This document shows, piece by piece, positions 1 to 8,220 of a stretch of DNA of 34,302 nucleotides. Positions within the stretch are counted from its first letter, which is position 1, and each line of letters opens with the position of its first letter. The stretch comes from an uncultured Phaeodactylibacter sp. (GTDB lineage Bacteria > Bacteroidota > Bacteroidia > Chitinophagales > Saprospiraceae), in assembly GCA_913057245.1 (NCBI GenBank), contig CAJXNH010000036.1, forward strand, positions 1 to 34,302, in the 5' to 3' direction. A model generated the notes under the pieces. That model was given only the letters and a program-made list of their open reading frames with translations, did not search any database and was not told where the DNA came from. Both the position numbers and the translations under genes were made by a program.

Positions 1-93
1 GCGGGAACATCCGCCTTGATTAGCCTCAAAATTCGCTCCCACTCAACCCATAAATTAACACTTGACAGACCACTAGTATTTTAATGAAAAATA

Positions 94-136
94 CAAGCTA
101 TGCCTATATTATTTACTAAAATACAGACATAGCTTG
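94..136 (-). terminator. Possible terminator after the NUMOD4/HNH gene
   Basis: A perfect 9-bp inverted repeat (CAAGCTATG at 94-102, CATAGCTTG at 128-136) encloses a 25-nt AT-rich loop. Read on the minus strand it lies about 60 nt beyond the stop codon of the gene at 197-847 and is followed by TATTTTT. The loop is long for an intrinsic terminator, so this is a moderate call. Confidence 0.4.
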
Positions 137-196
137 CCCTATCTAAAGCAAAACAGCAATAGAGAATATATATTTATCTTATTAAAAAGTGCCTAC

Positions 197-847
197 TCAG
201 GACTGTTCTTCCATTGGCATATCATCATCATCGTCGTCATCGACTTCGACATGACCCCAACGGATTCCCTTCTCAATTTTATAAGCACAATTTTCTGAAA
301 CACCGAACTGTTTAGCGATGATTTTTCGCTTAGTCTTGCCTCTTTTCAGCAATTTCTTCATCATTCGGACCTGTGTTTCAGTCAATTTATAATTTTTGGT
401 CCGGGCTGGCCTACCTTTATGATTTGGGTTTTTTTTCTGATAAGCTTTCCACTCTTCTTCAGTTGCCCAGGTAAGGTTAGTCCAGTTATTATTGCTTTTA
501 TCGTAATCCTGATGCAGGATGTACTCCTGCTCCTCAGATTCCCGATCCACAAAGTTTTCGGCAACAAACCGGTGGACATAAACGATGCCCGTACTTCCGT
601 CTTTGAGCTTTTGATTGAGCATGACTAATCCGCCCCGGGCTTTGGCTCCTTTAAGCAGCCTTTCCCGTCCGGTAGTCTTTTCAACACTTTTGATACGGCC
701 AAAACTAGAGATCTGATAGTCGCATGTTTTGGTTTCCCGCCCGAATTCCACGGGCGCCCATTTTTCGTTCCAAAAGGATTTGACCTTAGGAACATCGTCA
801 CCTTTCTGAGCGGTTTTCTCAGCGGTGGATGAATTTGATTTTTGCAT
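197..847 (-). CDS. NUMOD4/HNH homing-endonuclease-like protein with C-terminal HTH
   Basis: A 216-residue protein. Residues 29-70 match the NUMOD4 DNA-binding motif (W-x-P-V ... Y-x-I-S-S-F-G-R-I-K-S). Residues 90-130 resemble an HNH_3 core: VHR with H92, then LHQDYDKSNNN with H112 and the paired Asn, and NLTW. Residues 154-200 form a predicted helix-turn-helix (LTETQV ... IAKQFGVSENCAYKI ... WGHV) of the kind found at the C-terminus of phage and intron HNH proteins. The tail is an Asp run followed by MPMEEQS. The residue before H112 is Leu, where Asn is usual, so nuclease activity is uncertain. The ATG at 847 gives the full NUMOD4 domain. No intron, intein or phage gene is visible beside it. 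It stands alone in AT-rich DNA unlike the rest of the window, which suggests acquisition (inference). It could act as a DNA-binding protein rather than a nuclease. Confidence 0.75.
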   Translation of the reverse strand: MQKSNSSTAEKTAQKGDDVPKVKSFWNEKWAPVEFGRETKTCDYQISSFGRIKSVEKTTGRERLLKGAKARGGLVMLNQKLKDGSTGIVYVHRFVAENFVDRESEEQEYILHQDYDKSNNNWTNLTWATEEEWKAYQKKNPNHKGRPARTKNYKLTETQVRMMKKLLKRGKTKRKIIAKQFGVSENCAYKIEKGIRWGHVEVDDDDDDDMPMEEQS

Positions 848-1883
848 AATGTAACACTCAGTTGATATTATCTTTACTTCCCTGTTTTTTAAAAGCTAAA
901 AACGTGGTTTTTTAGGGAGGGAAATCCTAATTCAAATTAAACATATTTGTTTTTAAGCCTATCCAAAAGAGCCTTCATTTAGAGGCATTAAAAGGAAGTT
1001 AAGCTAAACGTAGGCTTAAGGCAGATGGTATTTTGAGGGTTGCCTGAGCATTGGGAACCTCAGCTCAGGTATTCATATGGGGTAGATCATAATCGTTTCA
1101 GTTTAATACCTAAACGATTTGTTTTGCCCGCTAAGATAACTTTTTCTATGAAATTAAAGTAAAATAGATGTGTCATTTTTGGACTTACCTACACTATTTG
1201 ATTTCTTGTTCATGCATTTTTTAAATCAAAAAAAGCGAGGACATGGGGCAATACCAAAAGTAGTACAAGTTCGAATCTAATCTTAAAAATCAAACATTGC
1301 TTACAGTAAAAGAAGGTATTGTGACAGTAGAAATGATGCTTAGCTGTTTTTCTTTAACTTCGATACGCTACTAAAACAGCTAGTGAAAACTTTTGTTTCA
1401 ATCGGCTAGCTTTGTTTGTTTAACGGTTTTAACAAGGAAAGAATTGCGTCTGTTAACGTCGTTTATATTGATTTATTCTGCATGAGAAATATTTCAAATA
1501 CGTACCCCGGAACCTGTCAGGCGCTGCTAAAAAACCCCGTCAGATAAAAAATGTGTAACAAAAAAATACGCTTGAATCAAGGAAATACCTCGTGGCTGGG
1601 CGCAATATACCTCTACACTCCCCTTAATAGCTAATGAGCACAAAGTCCGAATTATTGTAAATTATACACTAAGTAAAAATAACAAAATGCGGCTACTGCC
1701 AATCTTTGCCTAACATACTTCTTTTAACACAAACATTGTACTTCCCATACAAATAATTACTGCTATTTAACCGCGTCAAAATAGTATCATCCTTTGTTAA
1801 TCTAATAGTGGAATCCCCTGCTGACACCCCCTACATTTGTAATTGTATTCGAAAATGTGCTATTCAATCACTCAAGACCAATA
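848..1883. other. AT-rich intergenic region, no supported gene
   Basis: About 1 kb without a convincing reading frame, RNA gene or mobile element. It is visibly more AT-rich than the DNA from about 1.9 kb onward. It holds a 10-bp inverted repeat (TAGCTGTTTT at 1341-1350, AAAACAGCTA at 1373-1382). It also holds a smaller hairpin (CCTGAGC 1043-1049, GCTCAGG 1063-1069) that overlaps an alternative pairing of TGAGG around 1034 with CCTCA around 1058. The promoter-like box at 1832 lies at its right end. Confidence 0.5.
1832..1839 (+). promoter_or_regulatory. Bacteroidota-type -7 box (TACATTTG)
   Basis: Matches the Bacteroidota sigma-ABfr -7 consensus TAnnTTTG, 44 nt before the ATG at 1884. No TTTG box is found at the usual 19-21 bp spacing upstream, so only half of the promoter is supported. 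Confidence 0.45.
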
Positions 1884-2498
1884 ATGACTATGAAAAAGTT
1901 AACAACCCTTGCGATGGCAATCATCTTCATGATGAGCGCAGCTAATGCTGCACTTGCCACCGACTATATGCCTTTTATAAAGGTTTCTGCCATTCCTTCT
2001 GAGAAGAAGTTTGCACTCACCATTACCAACCTTAAAGAAAGCGCAGAAATAAGCCTGCGCGATGGTGCAACGGGTGCACTCCTGGTTTCAGAGGAAGCAC
2101 CGGCCAAAAAGACCTTTGCAAAGGTCTTCAACCTCGATAATCTCGAAACAGGAATGTATTATGTGAGTGTAAAAACCTCTATGCAGGAGATCGTGCAGCC
2201 TGTTACACTGACTAAATATGGCGTGGAAGCTGACCCAAATAAAGTCAGAAAGTTTTACGCGCCCATCTTCAAAGTACACAGCAACCAATATGTCGACGTG
2301 TCTTACTTTGCCGGCAAACTTGATGATGTTATCGTGACCATCTTTAACAATAATGGCTCAACCGTCTATAGAGAACGCCTGGACAACGTATTGCTGGTGG
2401 AGAAGCGGTACGACCTGAAAAGCCTGCCGTGGGGGCGTTACACTATTCAGGTTGAGACAGAAGCCAATGTGTATACCAGGGATTTTGATGTCCGATAA
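1884..2498 (+). CDS. Secreted protein with two T9SS-sorting-like beta-sandwich repeats
   Basis: A predicted exported protein of 204 residues from this ATG; a second ATG at 1890 gives MKKLTTLAM and is equally possible. The signal peptide runs MTMKKLTTLAM ... SAANAALA. The mature part is two similar halves of about 80 residues. Each ends with the pattern F/Y-D/N-L-x-x-L-x-x-G-x-Y-x-V/I-x-V-x-T (NLDNLETGMYYVSV and DLKSLPWGRYTIQV), preceded by a strand such as EISLRDGATGALL or VTIFNNNGSTVY. This is the layout of the T9SS C-terminal sorting fold, apparently duplicated and standing alone without a catalytic domain. No specific function is recognised. It is monocistronic, with a -7-type box upstream and a terminator downstream. 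A longer GTG start at 1857 is rejected because it would bury the signal peptide. Confidence 0.75.
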   Translation: MTMKKLTTLAMAIIFMMSAANAALATDYMPFIKVSAIPSEKKFALTITNLKESAEISLRDGATGALLVSEEAPAKKTFAKVFNLDNLETGMYYVSVKTSMQEIVQPVTLTKYGVEADPNKVRKFYAPIFKVHSNQYVDVSYFAGKLDDVIVTIFNNNGSTVYRERLDNVLLVEKRYDLKSLPWGRYTIQVETEANVYTRDFDVR

Positions 2499-2542
2499 CG
2501 AAGCGCCGGACAAAAACAAAAAACTAGTTAGCTAAGCCAATA

Positions 2543-2579
2543 TAGGTCCGGAAACACTACGCTTTCGGACCTATTTTTT
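2543..2579 (+). terminator. Rho-independent terminator
   Basis: Stem TAGGTCCG (2543-2550) pairs with CGGACCTA (2566-2573) and is followed directly by six T. GAAA/TTTC inside the loop can extend the stem with one bulge. It ends the transcript of the secreted protein gene. On the other strand it lacks a T-run. Confidence 0.85.
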
Positions 2580-2597
2580 CTTTACCCGTTTACATGC

Positions 2598-3119
2598 CTA
2601 TAGTTTTCCCGCTTTAGGCAGTGCGCCACGCAGGCCCAACTCGATAACCTCAAAATCTTTTAGGTGTCCTTGGTCAACGGTAAACCTCACAATGGTTTTG
2701 ACCTTGTGAAAACCGTGATTGCCGGCAGCACCGGGATTGACATGCAAAAACCCCAGCTTTTTATCCGGCATCACCTTCAGAATATGAGAATGCCCGCAGA
2801 TGTACAAGTCAGGGGGCGCTGACTGTAGGATGGCGCGGACCCGCCGGTTGTAGCGCCCGGGATAGCCTCCAATATGGGTCATGAACACTTCTACACCCTC
2901 TACGGAAAACCTGAGGTCTTCCGGGAAACGCCGGCGCAAGGGGCCATCGTCAATATTACCGTATACTGCCCTCACCGGGCGAAAGGCCTCTAGCTGGTCA
3001 ACTACGCTGGCATCACCAATATCCCCAGCGTGCCAGATTTCATCGCAGGGCTCAAAGTATTTAAATACACTTTCTTCCAGGTGGCTGTGCGTGTCCGAAA
3101 TCAGTCCGATGCGCTTCAT
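2598..3119 (-). CDS. MJ0936/YfcE-family metallophosphoesterase
   Basis: A 173-residue cytoplasmic phosphodiesterase-like protein, full length for the family. The calcineurin-type metal ligands are all visible: D9 and H11 in SDTHSH, D33 in AGDIGD, N56 in YGNID, H82 in MTHIGG, and H110/H112 in CGHSH. Family members hydrolyse phosphodiesters with a dimetal centre (Mn or Ni in characterised relatives). The natural substrate cannot be read from sequence. The start ATG overlaps the stop of the upstream oxidoreductase gene by 4 bp (ATGA), so translation is probably coupled. It is the last gene of a three-gene minus-strand unit. Confidence 0.92.
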   Translation of the reverse strand: MKRIGLISDTHSHLEESVFKYFEPCDEIWHAGDIGDASVVDQLEAFRPVRAVYGNIDDGPLRRRFPEDLRFSVEGVEVFMTHIGGYPGRYNRRVRAILQSAPPDLYICGHSHILKVMPDKKLGFLHVNPGAAGNHGFHKVKTIVRFTVDQGHLKDFEVIELGLRGALPKAGKL

Positions 3120-4078
3120 ATTTCAAGGACGATCTTTCCAAACTGTTTTCCCTGATCCATCCGCTCGAAAGCCTTCGCAGCTTCTGCTATAGGGAACACC
3201 TGATCGACTACCGGCTTTATTTGGTGCTTACTGACGAAAGCAACCATATCCTGAAATTCCTGTTCACTGCCCATCGATGTGCCCAGGATAGCAATTTGCT
3301 TCCAGAATATAAGCTGTGGGGAAAAGTCAGGCACTTTGCCCTGCGTGCCACCGTACGTCACAATGCGGGCTCCGAAATTACAAATCCTGGGAAAGCGTGC
3401 GAAACCGGGCCCTCCGGCACTGTCAATGATAAGGTCAAAACCACCGGATGCCTTGCCCAAAGCTTTATGCCAGTCTTCGTCCTTGTAATTAGCGCCGCCT
3501 TTAGCGCCCATTTCCATAGCCCGCGACAATTTTTCGGGACTTCCGGAGGTCACGTAAACCTCCGCTCCGGCTGCCATTGCAAACTGAAAAGCAAACAAGG
3601 CTACGCCCCCGCCGATGCCGGAAATCAGTACTTTGTCCCCGGGCTTACAGTTGCCTTTTGTGAATACGGCCCGGTAGGCGGTCAGCCCGCCAAGGGGCAG
3701 CGCCGCGGCCTCTGCCCAGCTCAGGTGGGCGGGCTTGTCCACCAGCCGGTCTTCGGGCACGCTGATTTGTTCCGCCATTGTACCAAACGACGGCATGCCC
3801 AAGATGGTATAGTCGGGCTTTTGGTGCTCCTGCTTATCACCCCAGCCTATATTTGGGTTGATGATTACCTCCCGCCCATCAATTACGCCGGCACCATCGG
3901 AACCCAGTATACCTGGCGTTTTAATGCCCGGGTACATACCTTTAGTGATCCACACGTCCCGGTGGTTAAGCGCTGCAGCTTTCAGGTCGACTACAACCTC
4001 GCCGGCAGCAGGCACAGGGGCTTCGAAATCACGGTAAGCGATGGGCTGCCCTTTTTCTTCCAATACGATGGCTTTCAT
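3116..4078 (-). CDS. MDR-family NAD(P)-dependent oxidoreductase, zinc-free type
   Basis: A medium-chain dehydrogenase/reductase of 320 residues. The N-terminal GroES-like domain opens with MKAIVLEEKGQP and contains ALNHRDVWITKGMYPG and GSDGAGVI. The Rossmann domain has GDKVLISGIGGGVALFAFQFA, then EVYVTSGS and the conserved DLIIDSAGG. The four-Cys structural zinc loop is absent: the NIGWGDKQEHQKPDY region has no cysteines. This fits the quinone-oxidoreductase or enoyl-reductase-like branch (YogA/Qor type) rather than zinc alcohol dehydrogenases. The substrate is unknown. The ATG at 4078 matches the family N-terminus; a TTG two codons upstream is less likely. It lies 9 bp after the upstream papain-fold gene and overlaps the next gene by 4 bp, as in an operon. 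Confidence 0.9.
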   Translation of the reverse strand: MKAIVLEEKGQPIAYRDFEAPVPAAGEVVVDLKAAALNHRDVWITKGMYPGIKTPGILGSDGAGVIDGREVIINPNIGWGDKQEHQKPDYTILGMPSFGTMAEQISVPEDRLVDKPAHLSWAEAAALPLGGLTAYRAVFTKGNCKPGDKVLISGIGGGVALFAFQFAMAAGAEVYVTSGSPEKLSRAMEMGAKGGANYKDEDWHKALGKASGGFDLIIDSAGGPGFARFPRICNFGARIVTYGGTQGKVPDFSPQLIFWKQIAILGTSMGSEQEFQDMVAFVSKHQIKPVVDQVFPIAEAAKAFERMDQGKQFGKIVLEI

Positions 4079-4087
4079 ATTCAATTT

Positions 4088-4906
4088 TTAGTAGGTTGGT
4101 TTTGGCACCAAAACATACCCATTTTTTGCATACTCGCCAAAGTCATCGTAGTGAATTTGCAAATAACCGCTCTTCCCCCAGGTGCTGCCGTAGCTGCTCA
4201 TGACTTCAAATACCTGTTCCACCTCATCGTAGCCGACCACCAGCAGAGGATAAACAGTGTCCGGGTTACGAGGGGCTTTCCAGGTTTGCACCCGCACCAT
4301 TTGCTTGAGTTCCGGGCTGGCATACAGCTCGATCAGTACCGGATTGCCACGCATCAGCGCCTTTTTGGTTTCAAAAACCCGCTGCCTGCCTTTGGTGGTC
4401 TCCCGGAACAGGTACAAGTAATTATTGATCTGGTATTTTTGGGCCGCATAGATCGCATTGGGCACCGAGGGGGCGTCGTAGGGCATGATAGCGGCACTCA
4501 CGGTGCCTTCTCCCGCCAGGAAACGGCAGGCTTCTTCTAAATTTACCGGTTTGCCAGAATTTTCGAGATTGACTGAAATATAATCCGGGCTGAGGTTATC
4601 CTTATAGTTATTTTCCAGGTTGACGTAAAACTCCAGACAGGTCGCCAGCGCATAACTCAGAGCCGAGCCTTTGGCACCAATTTTTCGCACAGGCATCATA
4701 TAGGGCTTCACGCTCTGCTGTACGAGGTTATCGTTGGGATCAATCGCCACGCCCGGAACTACAGGCATCAGGCGGTCAATCCAATTGGCATCCGTCACGC
4801 CAATGGCAACAGCATCTGTGGCTTTAAAGGCTACGCTATCGGGTTGCCCAAGCAAGCTGCTGCCCCACATCAGGCAACAGCAAAAAACAAACAAGAGTCG
4901 ATTCAT
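4088..4906 (-). CDS. Papain-fold (C1-like) secreted protein, probable pseudoprotease
   Basis: A 272-residue exported protein with signal peptide MNRLLFVFCCCLMWGSSLLG and likely cleavage before Q21. The body follows the C1 papain layout. KGSALSYALATCLEF (80-93) aligns with the GxCGSCWAFA active-site helix. LSPDYI (106-111) aligns with LSxQYL. YPLLVVGYDE (219-228) aligns with HAxLIVGYDD. MSSYGSTWGKSGYLQI (236-251) aligns with KNSWGxxWGxxGYFxI. In this alignment the catalytic Cys is Ser84, the His is Tyr219 and the Asn is Ser237, so none of the triad residues is kept. It may be a binding or scaffold protein (inference). The ATG at 4906 is chosen for the signal peptide; an extension to 5035 would add 43 residues of non-signal sequence. 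It is first in a tight operon with the oxidoreductase. Confidence 0.8.
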   Translation of the reverse strand: MNRLLFVFCCCLMWGSSLLGQPDSVAFKATDAVAIGVTDANWIDRLMPVVPGVAIDPNDNLVQQSVKPYMMPVRKIGAKGSALSYALATCLEFYVNLENNYKDNLSPDYISVNLENSGKPVNLEEACRFLAGEGTVSAAIMPYDAPSVPNAIYAAQKYQINNYLYLFRETTKGRQRVFETKKALMRGNPVLIELYASPELKQMVRVQTWKAPRNPDTVYPLLVVGYDEVEQVFEVMSSYGSTWGKSGYLQIHYDDFGEYAKNGYVLVPKPTY

Positions 4907-4929
4907 GGTGTCTGATTGATTTTTATTCC

Positions 4930-4937
4930 CAAACGCA
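4930..4937 (-). promoter_or_regulatory. Possible -7 box of the three-gene minus operon (TGCGTTTG)
   Basis: On the minus strand TGCGTTTG lies 23 nt before the ATG at 4906 and fits TAnnTTTG except at the second base. No -33 box was identified, so this is a weak call. Confidence 0.25.
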
Positions 4938-5077
4938 GTACAGGGTTTGTTTCGTGCTTTTGCCCTGCTTAAAGCGCAACCTTTCCGTAAATGCCCAGTG
5001 CCGGGCTTATATTTTTTTCCCCTCCGCAGCACCATTCCTAACGCTCATACGTTGTATTGAAAAGCAAACGCCTGAAC

Positions 5078-8000
5078 ATGAAAATTGCCAAACGCCTACT
5101 GATTGCCTTCTTCCTGCTCATTGGCCTGTTCCTGGGAGCCGCCATCGCCATTCCTTACTTTTTCAAAGACGACCTGGTAACGATGGCCCGTGAGGAAGCC
5201 AACAAAGCAGTGAATGCAGAAGTCGACTTTTCAAATGTCAGCCTTTCTCTACTGCGTAGCTTTCCTGATTTTAGCTTGCGGATTGACTCGTTTTCCGTGA
5301 TCGGGAAGGACGCTTTTGAAGGCGTCCCACTGGCTAAAGGAGCCTACGCTGCCCTTACCCTTGACCTCATTTCTGTCATCCGGTCCAGCGAGCCGGTAGC
5401 GCTAAAGTCTATTCACCTCGAACAACCTGAACTTAACATCATCGTGCTCAAAAACGGGACGGCCAACTATGACATCACCCTGCCTTCCGATGCCCCTGCT
5501 GATACCACCGCTGCATCAGGCGATTACAGCAACCTGGTTATTCAGCTCGCTTCCTACAGCATCGCCAATGGCAGTTTGCTCTACGATGACCATAGCCTGG
5601 ATACCTATTTGGAAATCAAAGGGCTCAACCATTCCGGCTCCGGCAACTTCACCATCGATGTATATGACCTCGATACGCATACCGACATCGCTGAGCTGAC
5701 GGTGGCACAAAGTGGCATCACCTACCTCAATAGCGCCAAAGCGGAACTGGACGCCATTTTCAACATTGACAGCCCCAATAGTAAATACACACTAAAAGAC
5801 AATCAGCTTACCGTCAATGCCCTGCAACTCAATGCCGATGGCTTTGTGCAGCTTGATGGAGACGATATCAATATGGAACTGGCTTTCAACAGCCCTCAGA
5901 ACGAATTCCGCCATCTCCTGTCCCTCATCCCCAATGCCTACATCGAAGGGTACGAGGACGTAGAGGTAACCGGCAAGTTCACCCTGGAGGGCAATGTATC
6001 CGGCACCTACAACGGCACCACCGAAGCTTATCCTGCTTTCGCCATCAGCACTTCCGCGAGCGACGGGCGGGTGAAATATCCTGACCTCCCCCTGAGCATC
6101 GACAATATCAATACCAGAGCGAATATCAATAGCCCCAGCAGCGATTTCAATGATCTGGTGGTGGATGTGCCAAGGTTTTCCATGACCCTGGGCGACAACC
6201 CTTTTGAAGCCAGCTTCCGGTTGCGCACCCCAATCAGCGACCCTGACCTGCAGGCTTCAGCCAATGGGCGCATAGACCTGGCCGCGCTTAGCCAGGCTTT
6301 TCCAGTGGAAGGGATAGAGGAAATGGCGGGGCTTATTATTGCTGATCTCAATATCGATACCCGCCTTTCTGTCATTGAGCGGGAAGATTACGAACAGGTC
6401 AATATGAATGGTAACCTGCAGGTACAGGGGCTTAAGTATGCCGCCACTGGTCTGCCCACGGTTCAGATACAAGATGCAGCAATGACCTTTTCTCCACAGT
6501 TCGTTGATTTGCGCAATTTCAAGGCTCAGCTGGGCAAAAGCGACCTGCAGGCTTCCGGCCGCATCGATAATCTCTTGGCCTACTTTTCTCCGGAGAAGAC
6601 CATGACCGGGCAATTAAAAGTCCGCTCAGATTATTTTGATATCGGAGAGTGGATGCCCGAAAGCGAGGAAACAGCAACGGCTGGTATACCAGATACCACT
6701 TCTGCAGCAACTTCCGGAGAAATGTTTAACCGCTTCGACTTCCAGCTGGATGCACAGGCTAAGGAAATCGTCTACGACAGCTACACCATAAAAAATGCGC
6801 TGGCGGTGGGCGACATCCGCCCCAACACCCTTCGCGTCACCGATATTGGGGCTCAAATTGGAGAAAGCGACTTTACCGGCAGGGGCGTGATTACCGGTAT
6901 TTTCGACTATCTGTTTGAAGATGGCATACTGGGCGGCGACCTGCAAGTAAATTCCAACCGGCTCAACCTCAATGAGCTAATGCCGGAATCAGAAGCAGCA
7001 AACAGCGAAACGACTACTGAAGAAAGCTACGGCGTCATACCCGTCCCTCCAAATATAGATATGGAAATGATGGCCACTATCGGCCACCTGACCTACACCA
7101 ATATTAACCTGAAAAACGTCAGAGGCCATCTGGTCATCGCGAATGAAGCCATTATTCTGGATAACGTGCGCGCTAACGGTCTGGGCGGTGAACTTGCTAT
7201 GAGCGGCAGTTACGAAACCACCAATCCGGAAGAGCCAGGATTCAGTTTTAAGTATGACCTGAGCAGCCTGCAATTCCAGGAAGCCTTCAACACCTTTAAC
7301 ACTTTTGAAAAACTGGCACCTATAGGCAAGTACATCCAAGGCCGCTTCAACAGCACTTTACTTCTGGATGGCAAACTGGGACAAGATCTCTACCCTAAGC
7401 TGAATACGCTGCACGCAGAAGGCTTTTTGCAAACCATAGATGCCGTACTTCAGCAATTTAAGCCACTGCAGTCTATTGGCAACACCCTGCAGGTACAGGA
7501 ACTAAAAGAAAGCATCAGTATCAAGAATACCAAAAACTGGTTCGAAATCAACAATGGCACACTGGAACTGCAAACTTATGATGCCAAAATCGCCGGCATT
7601 GACATGACAATCGGTGGTACCTACAGCATTACCGACCTGATGAACCTCAATATCAAAGCACAAATCCCCCGCGACAAGCTGTCCCAAAACGCTCTCGGCG
7701 CTGCTGCCAATAGTGGCCTTAAATTACTGGAATCCCAAACCTCTAAACTGGGGCTGAATATTGGGCAGAGCGAATTCGTCAATGTGGGCATCGATCTGAA
7801 GGGCGCCATTGAAGACCCCAAAGTCGGCATCAAGCTGTTGGGTTTAGATGGGGAGTCAGACGAGGACAAAGGCTTAGTTGACCAAGCCAAAGACGAGGTC
7901 AGAGACCAGGTCAACCAACAAGTCGAAGAAGGAAAAAAAGCCGCAAAAGCCGCCGCCCAAAAAGCAGCTGATTCCCTGAGAAACCTGGCCAAACAGGAGG

Positions 8001-8206
8001 CGGAAAAAGCCGCCGAAGACCTGAAAGACCAGGCAAAAGAAACCCTGAAAGACAAACTGGGAGAGCAACTCGACTCGACCACCCAGAAAAAGGTCGACGA
8101 TGTCCTTGACAAAGTGGGTGGCGATGCGACCGATAAAATCAAAGACAACCTGGACAAGTTCAATCCCTTCAAAAAACGAAATAATAGTGGCGGGGGTGGC
8201 CGTTAG
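5078..8206 (+). CDS. AsmA-family inner-membrane-anchored protein
   Basis: A 1042-residue protein. One N-terminal membrane segment (residues about 5-27, LLIAFFLLIGLFLGAAIAI) is followed by an AsmA N-terminal region with the typical EEANKAVNAEVDFSNVSLSLLRSFPDFSLRIDSFSV. A long beta-rich body follows, with an AsmA-like C-terminal region around residues 620-930. AsmA/TamB-type proteins bridge the periplasm and are implicated in phospholipid transport to the outer membrane; that role here is inference. The last 111 residues are unusual: an Ala/Lys/Asp/Glu-rich helical tail with LEA-like heptads (GLVDQAKDEVRDQV ... KKAAKAAAQKAADSL) ending NPFKKRNNSGGGGR. The ATG at 5078 puts the membrane segment next to a short positive N-terminus; a TTG at 5057 is an alternative. 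No obvious operon partner. Confidence 0.88.
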   Translation: MKIAKRLLIAFFLLIGLFLGAAIAIPYFFKDDLVTMAREEANKAVNAEVDFSNVSLSLLRSFPDFSLRIDSFSVIGKDAFEGVPLAKGAYAALTLDLISVIRSSEPVALKSIHLEQPELNIIVLKNGTANYDITLPSDAPADTTAASGDYSNLVIQLASYSIANGSLLYDDHSLDTYLEIKGLNHSGSGNFTIDVYDLDTHTDIAELTVAQSGITYLNSAKAELDAIFNIDSPNSKYTLKDNQLTVNALQLNADGFVQLDGDDINMELAFNSPQNEFRHLLSLIPNAYIEGYEDVEVTGKFTLEGNVSGTYNGTTEAYPAFAISTSASDGRVKYPDLPLSIDNINTRANINSPSSDFNDLVVDVPRFSMTLGDNPFEASFRLRTPISDPDLQASANGRIDLAALSQAFPVEGIEEMAGLIIADLNIDTRLSVIEREDYEQVNMNGNLQVQGLKYAATGLPTVQIQDAAMTFSPQFVDLRNFKAQLGKSDLQASGRIDNLLAYFSPEKTMTGQLKVRSDYFDIGEWMPESEETATAGIPDTTSAATSGEMFNRFDFQLDAQAKEIVYDSYTIKNALAVGDIRPNTLRVTDIGAQIGESDFTGRGVITGIFDYLFEDGILGGDLQVNSNRLNLNELMPESEAANSETTTEESYGVIPVPPNIDMEMMATIGHLTYTNINLKNVRGHLVIANEAIILDNVRANGLGGELAMSGSYETTNPEEPGFSFKYDLSSLQFQEAFNTFNTFEKLAPIGKYIQGRFNSTLLLDGKLGQDLYPKLNTLHAEGFLQTIDAVLQQFKPLQSIGNTLQVQELKESISIKNTKNWFEINNGTLELQTYDAKIAGIDMTIGGTYSITDLMNLNIKAQIPRDKLSQNALGAAANSGLKLLESQTSKLGLNIGQSEFVNVGIDLKGAIEDPKVGIKLLGLDGESDEDKGLVDQAKDEVRDQVNQQVEEGKKAAKAAAQKAADSLRNLAKQEAEKAAEDLKDQAKETLKDKLGEQLDSTTQKKVDDVLDKVGGDATDKIKDNLDKFNPFKKRNNSGGGGR

Positions 8207-8220
8207 CCTTTTATCTACTA

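Noticed and set aside
1034..1069. Two mutually exclusive hairpins, possible riboswitch
   Set aside because: The stems are short, no known riboswitch motif is recognisable, and no gene lies within 800 bp downstream.
1857..1883. GTG start extending the secreted beta-sandwich protein
   Set aside because: It would place nine non-signal residues before the export signal. ATG 1884 or 1890 fits better.
3221..4540. 439-codon plus-strand frame
   Set aside because: It is antisense to the oxidoreductase and papain-fold genes, whose protein motifs are clear. The product has no recognisable domain.
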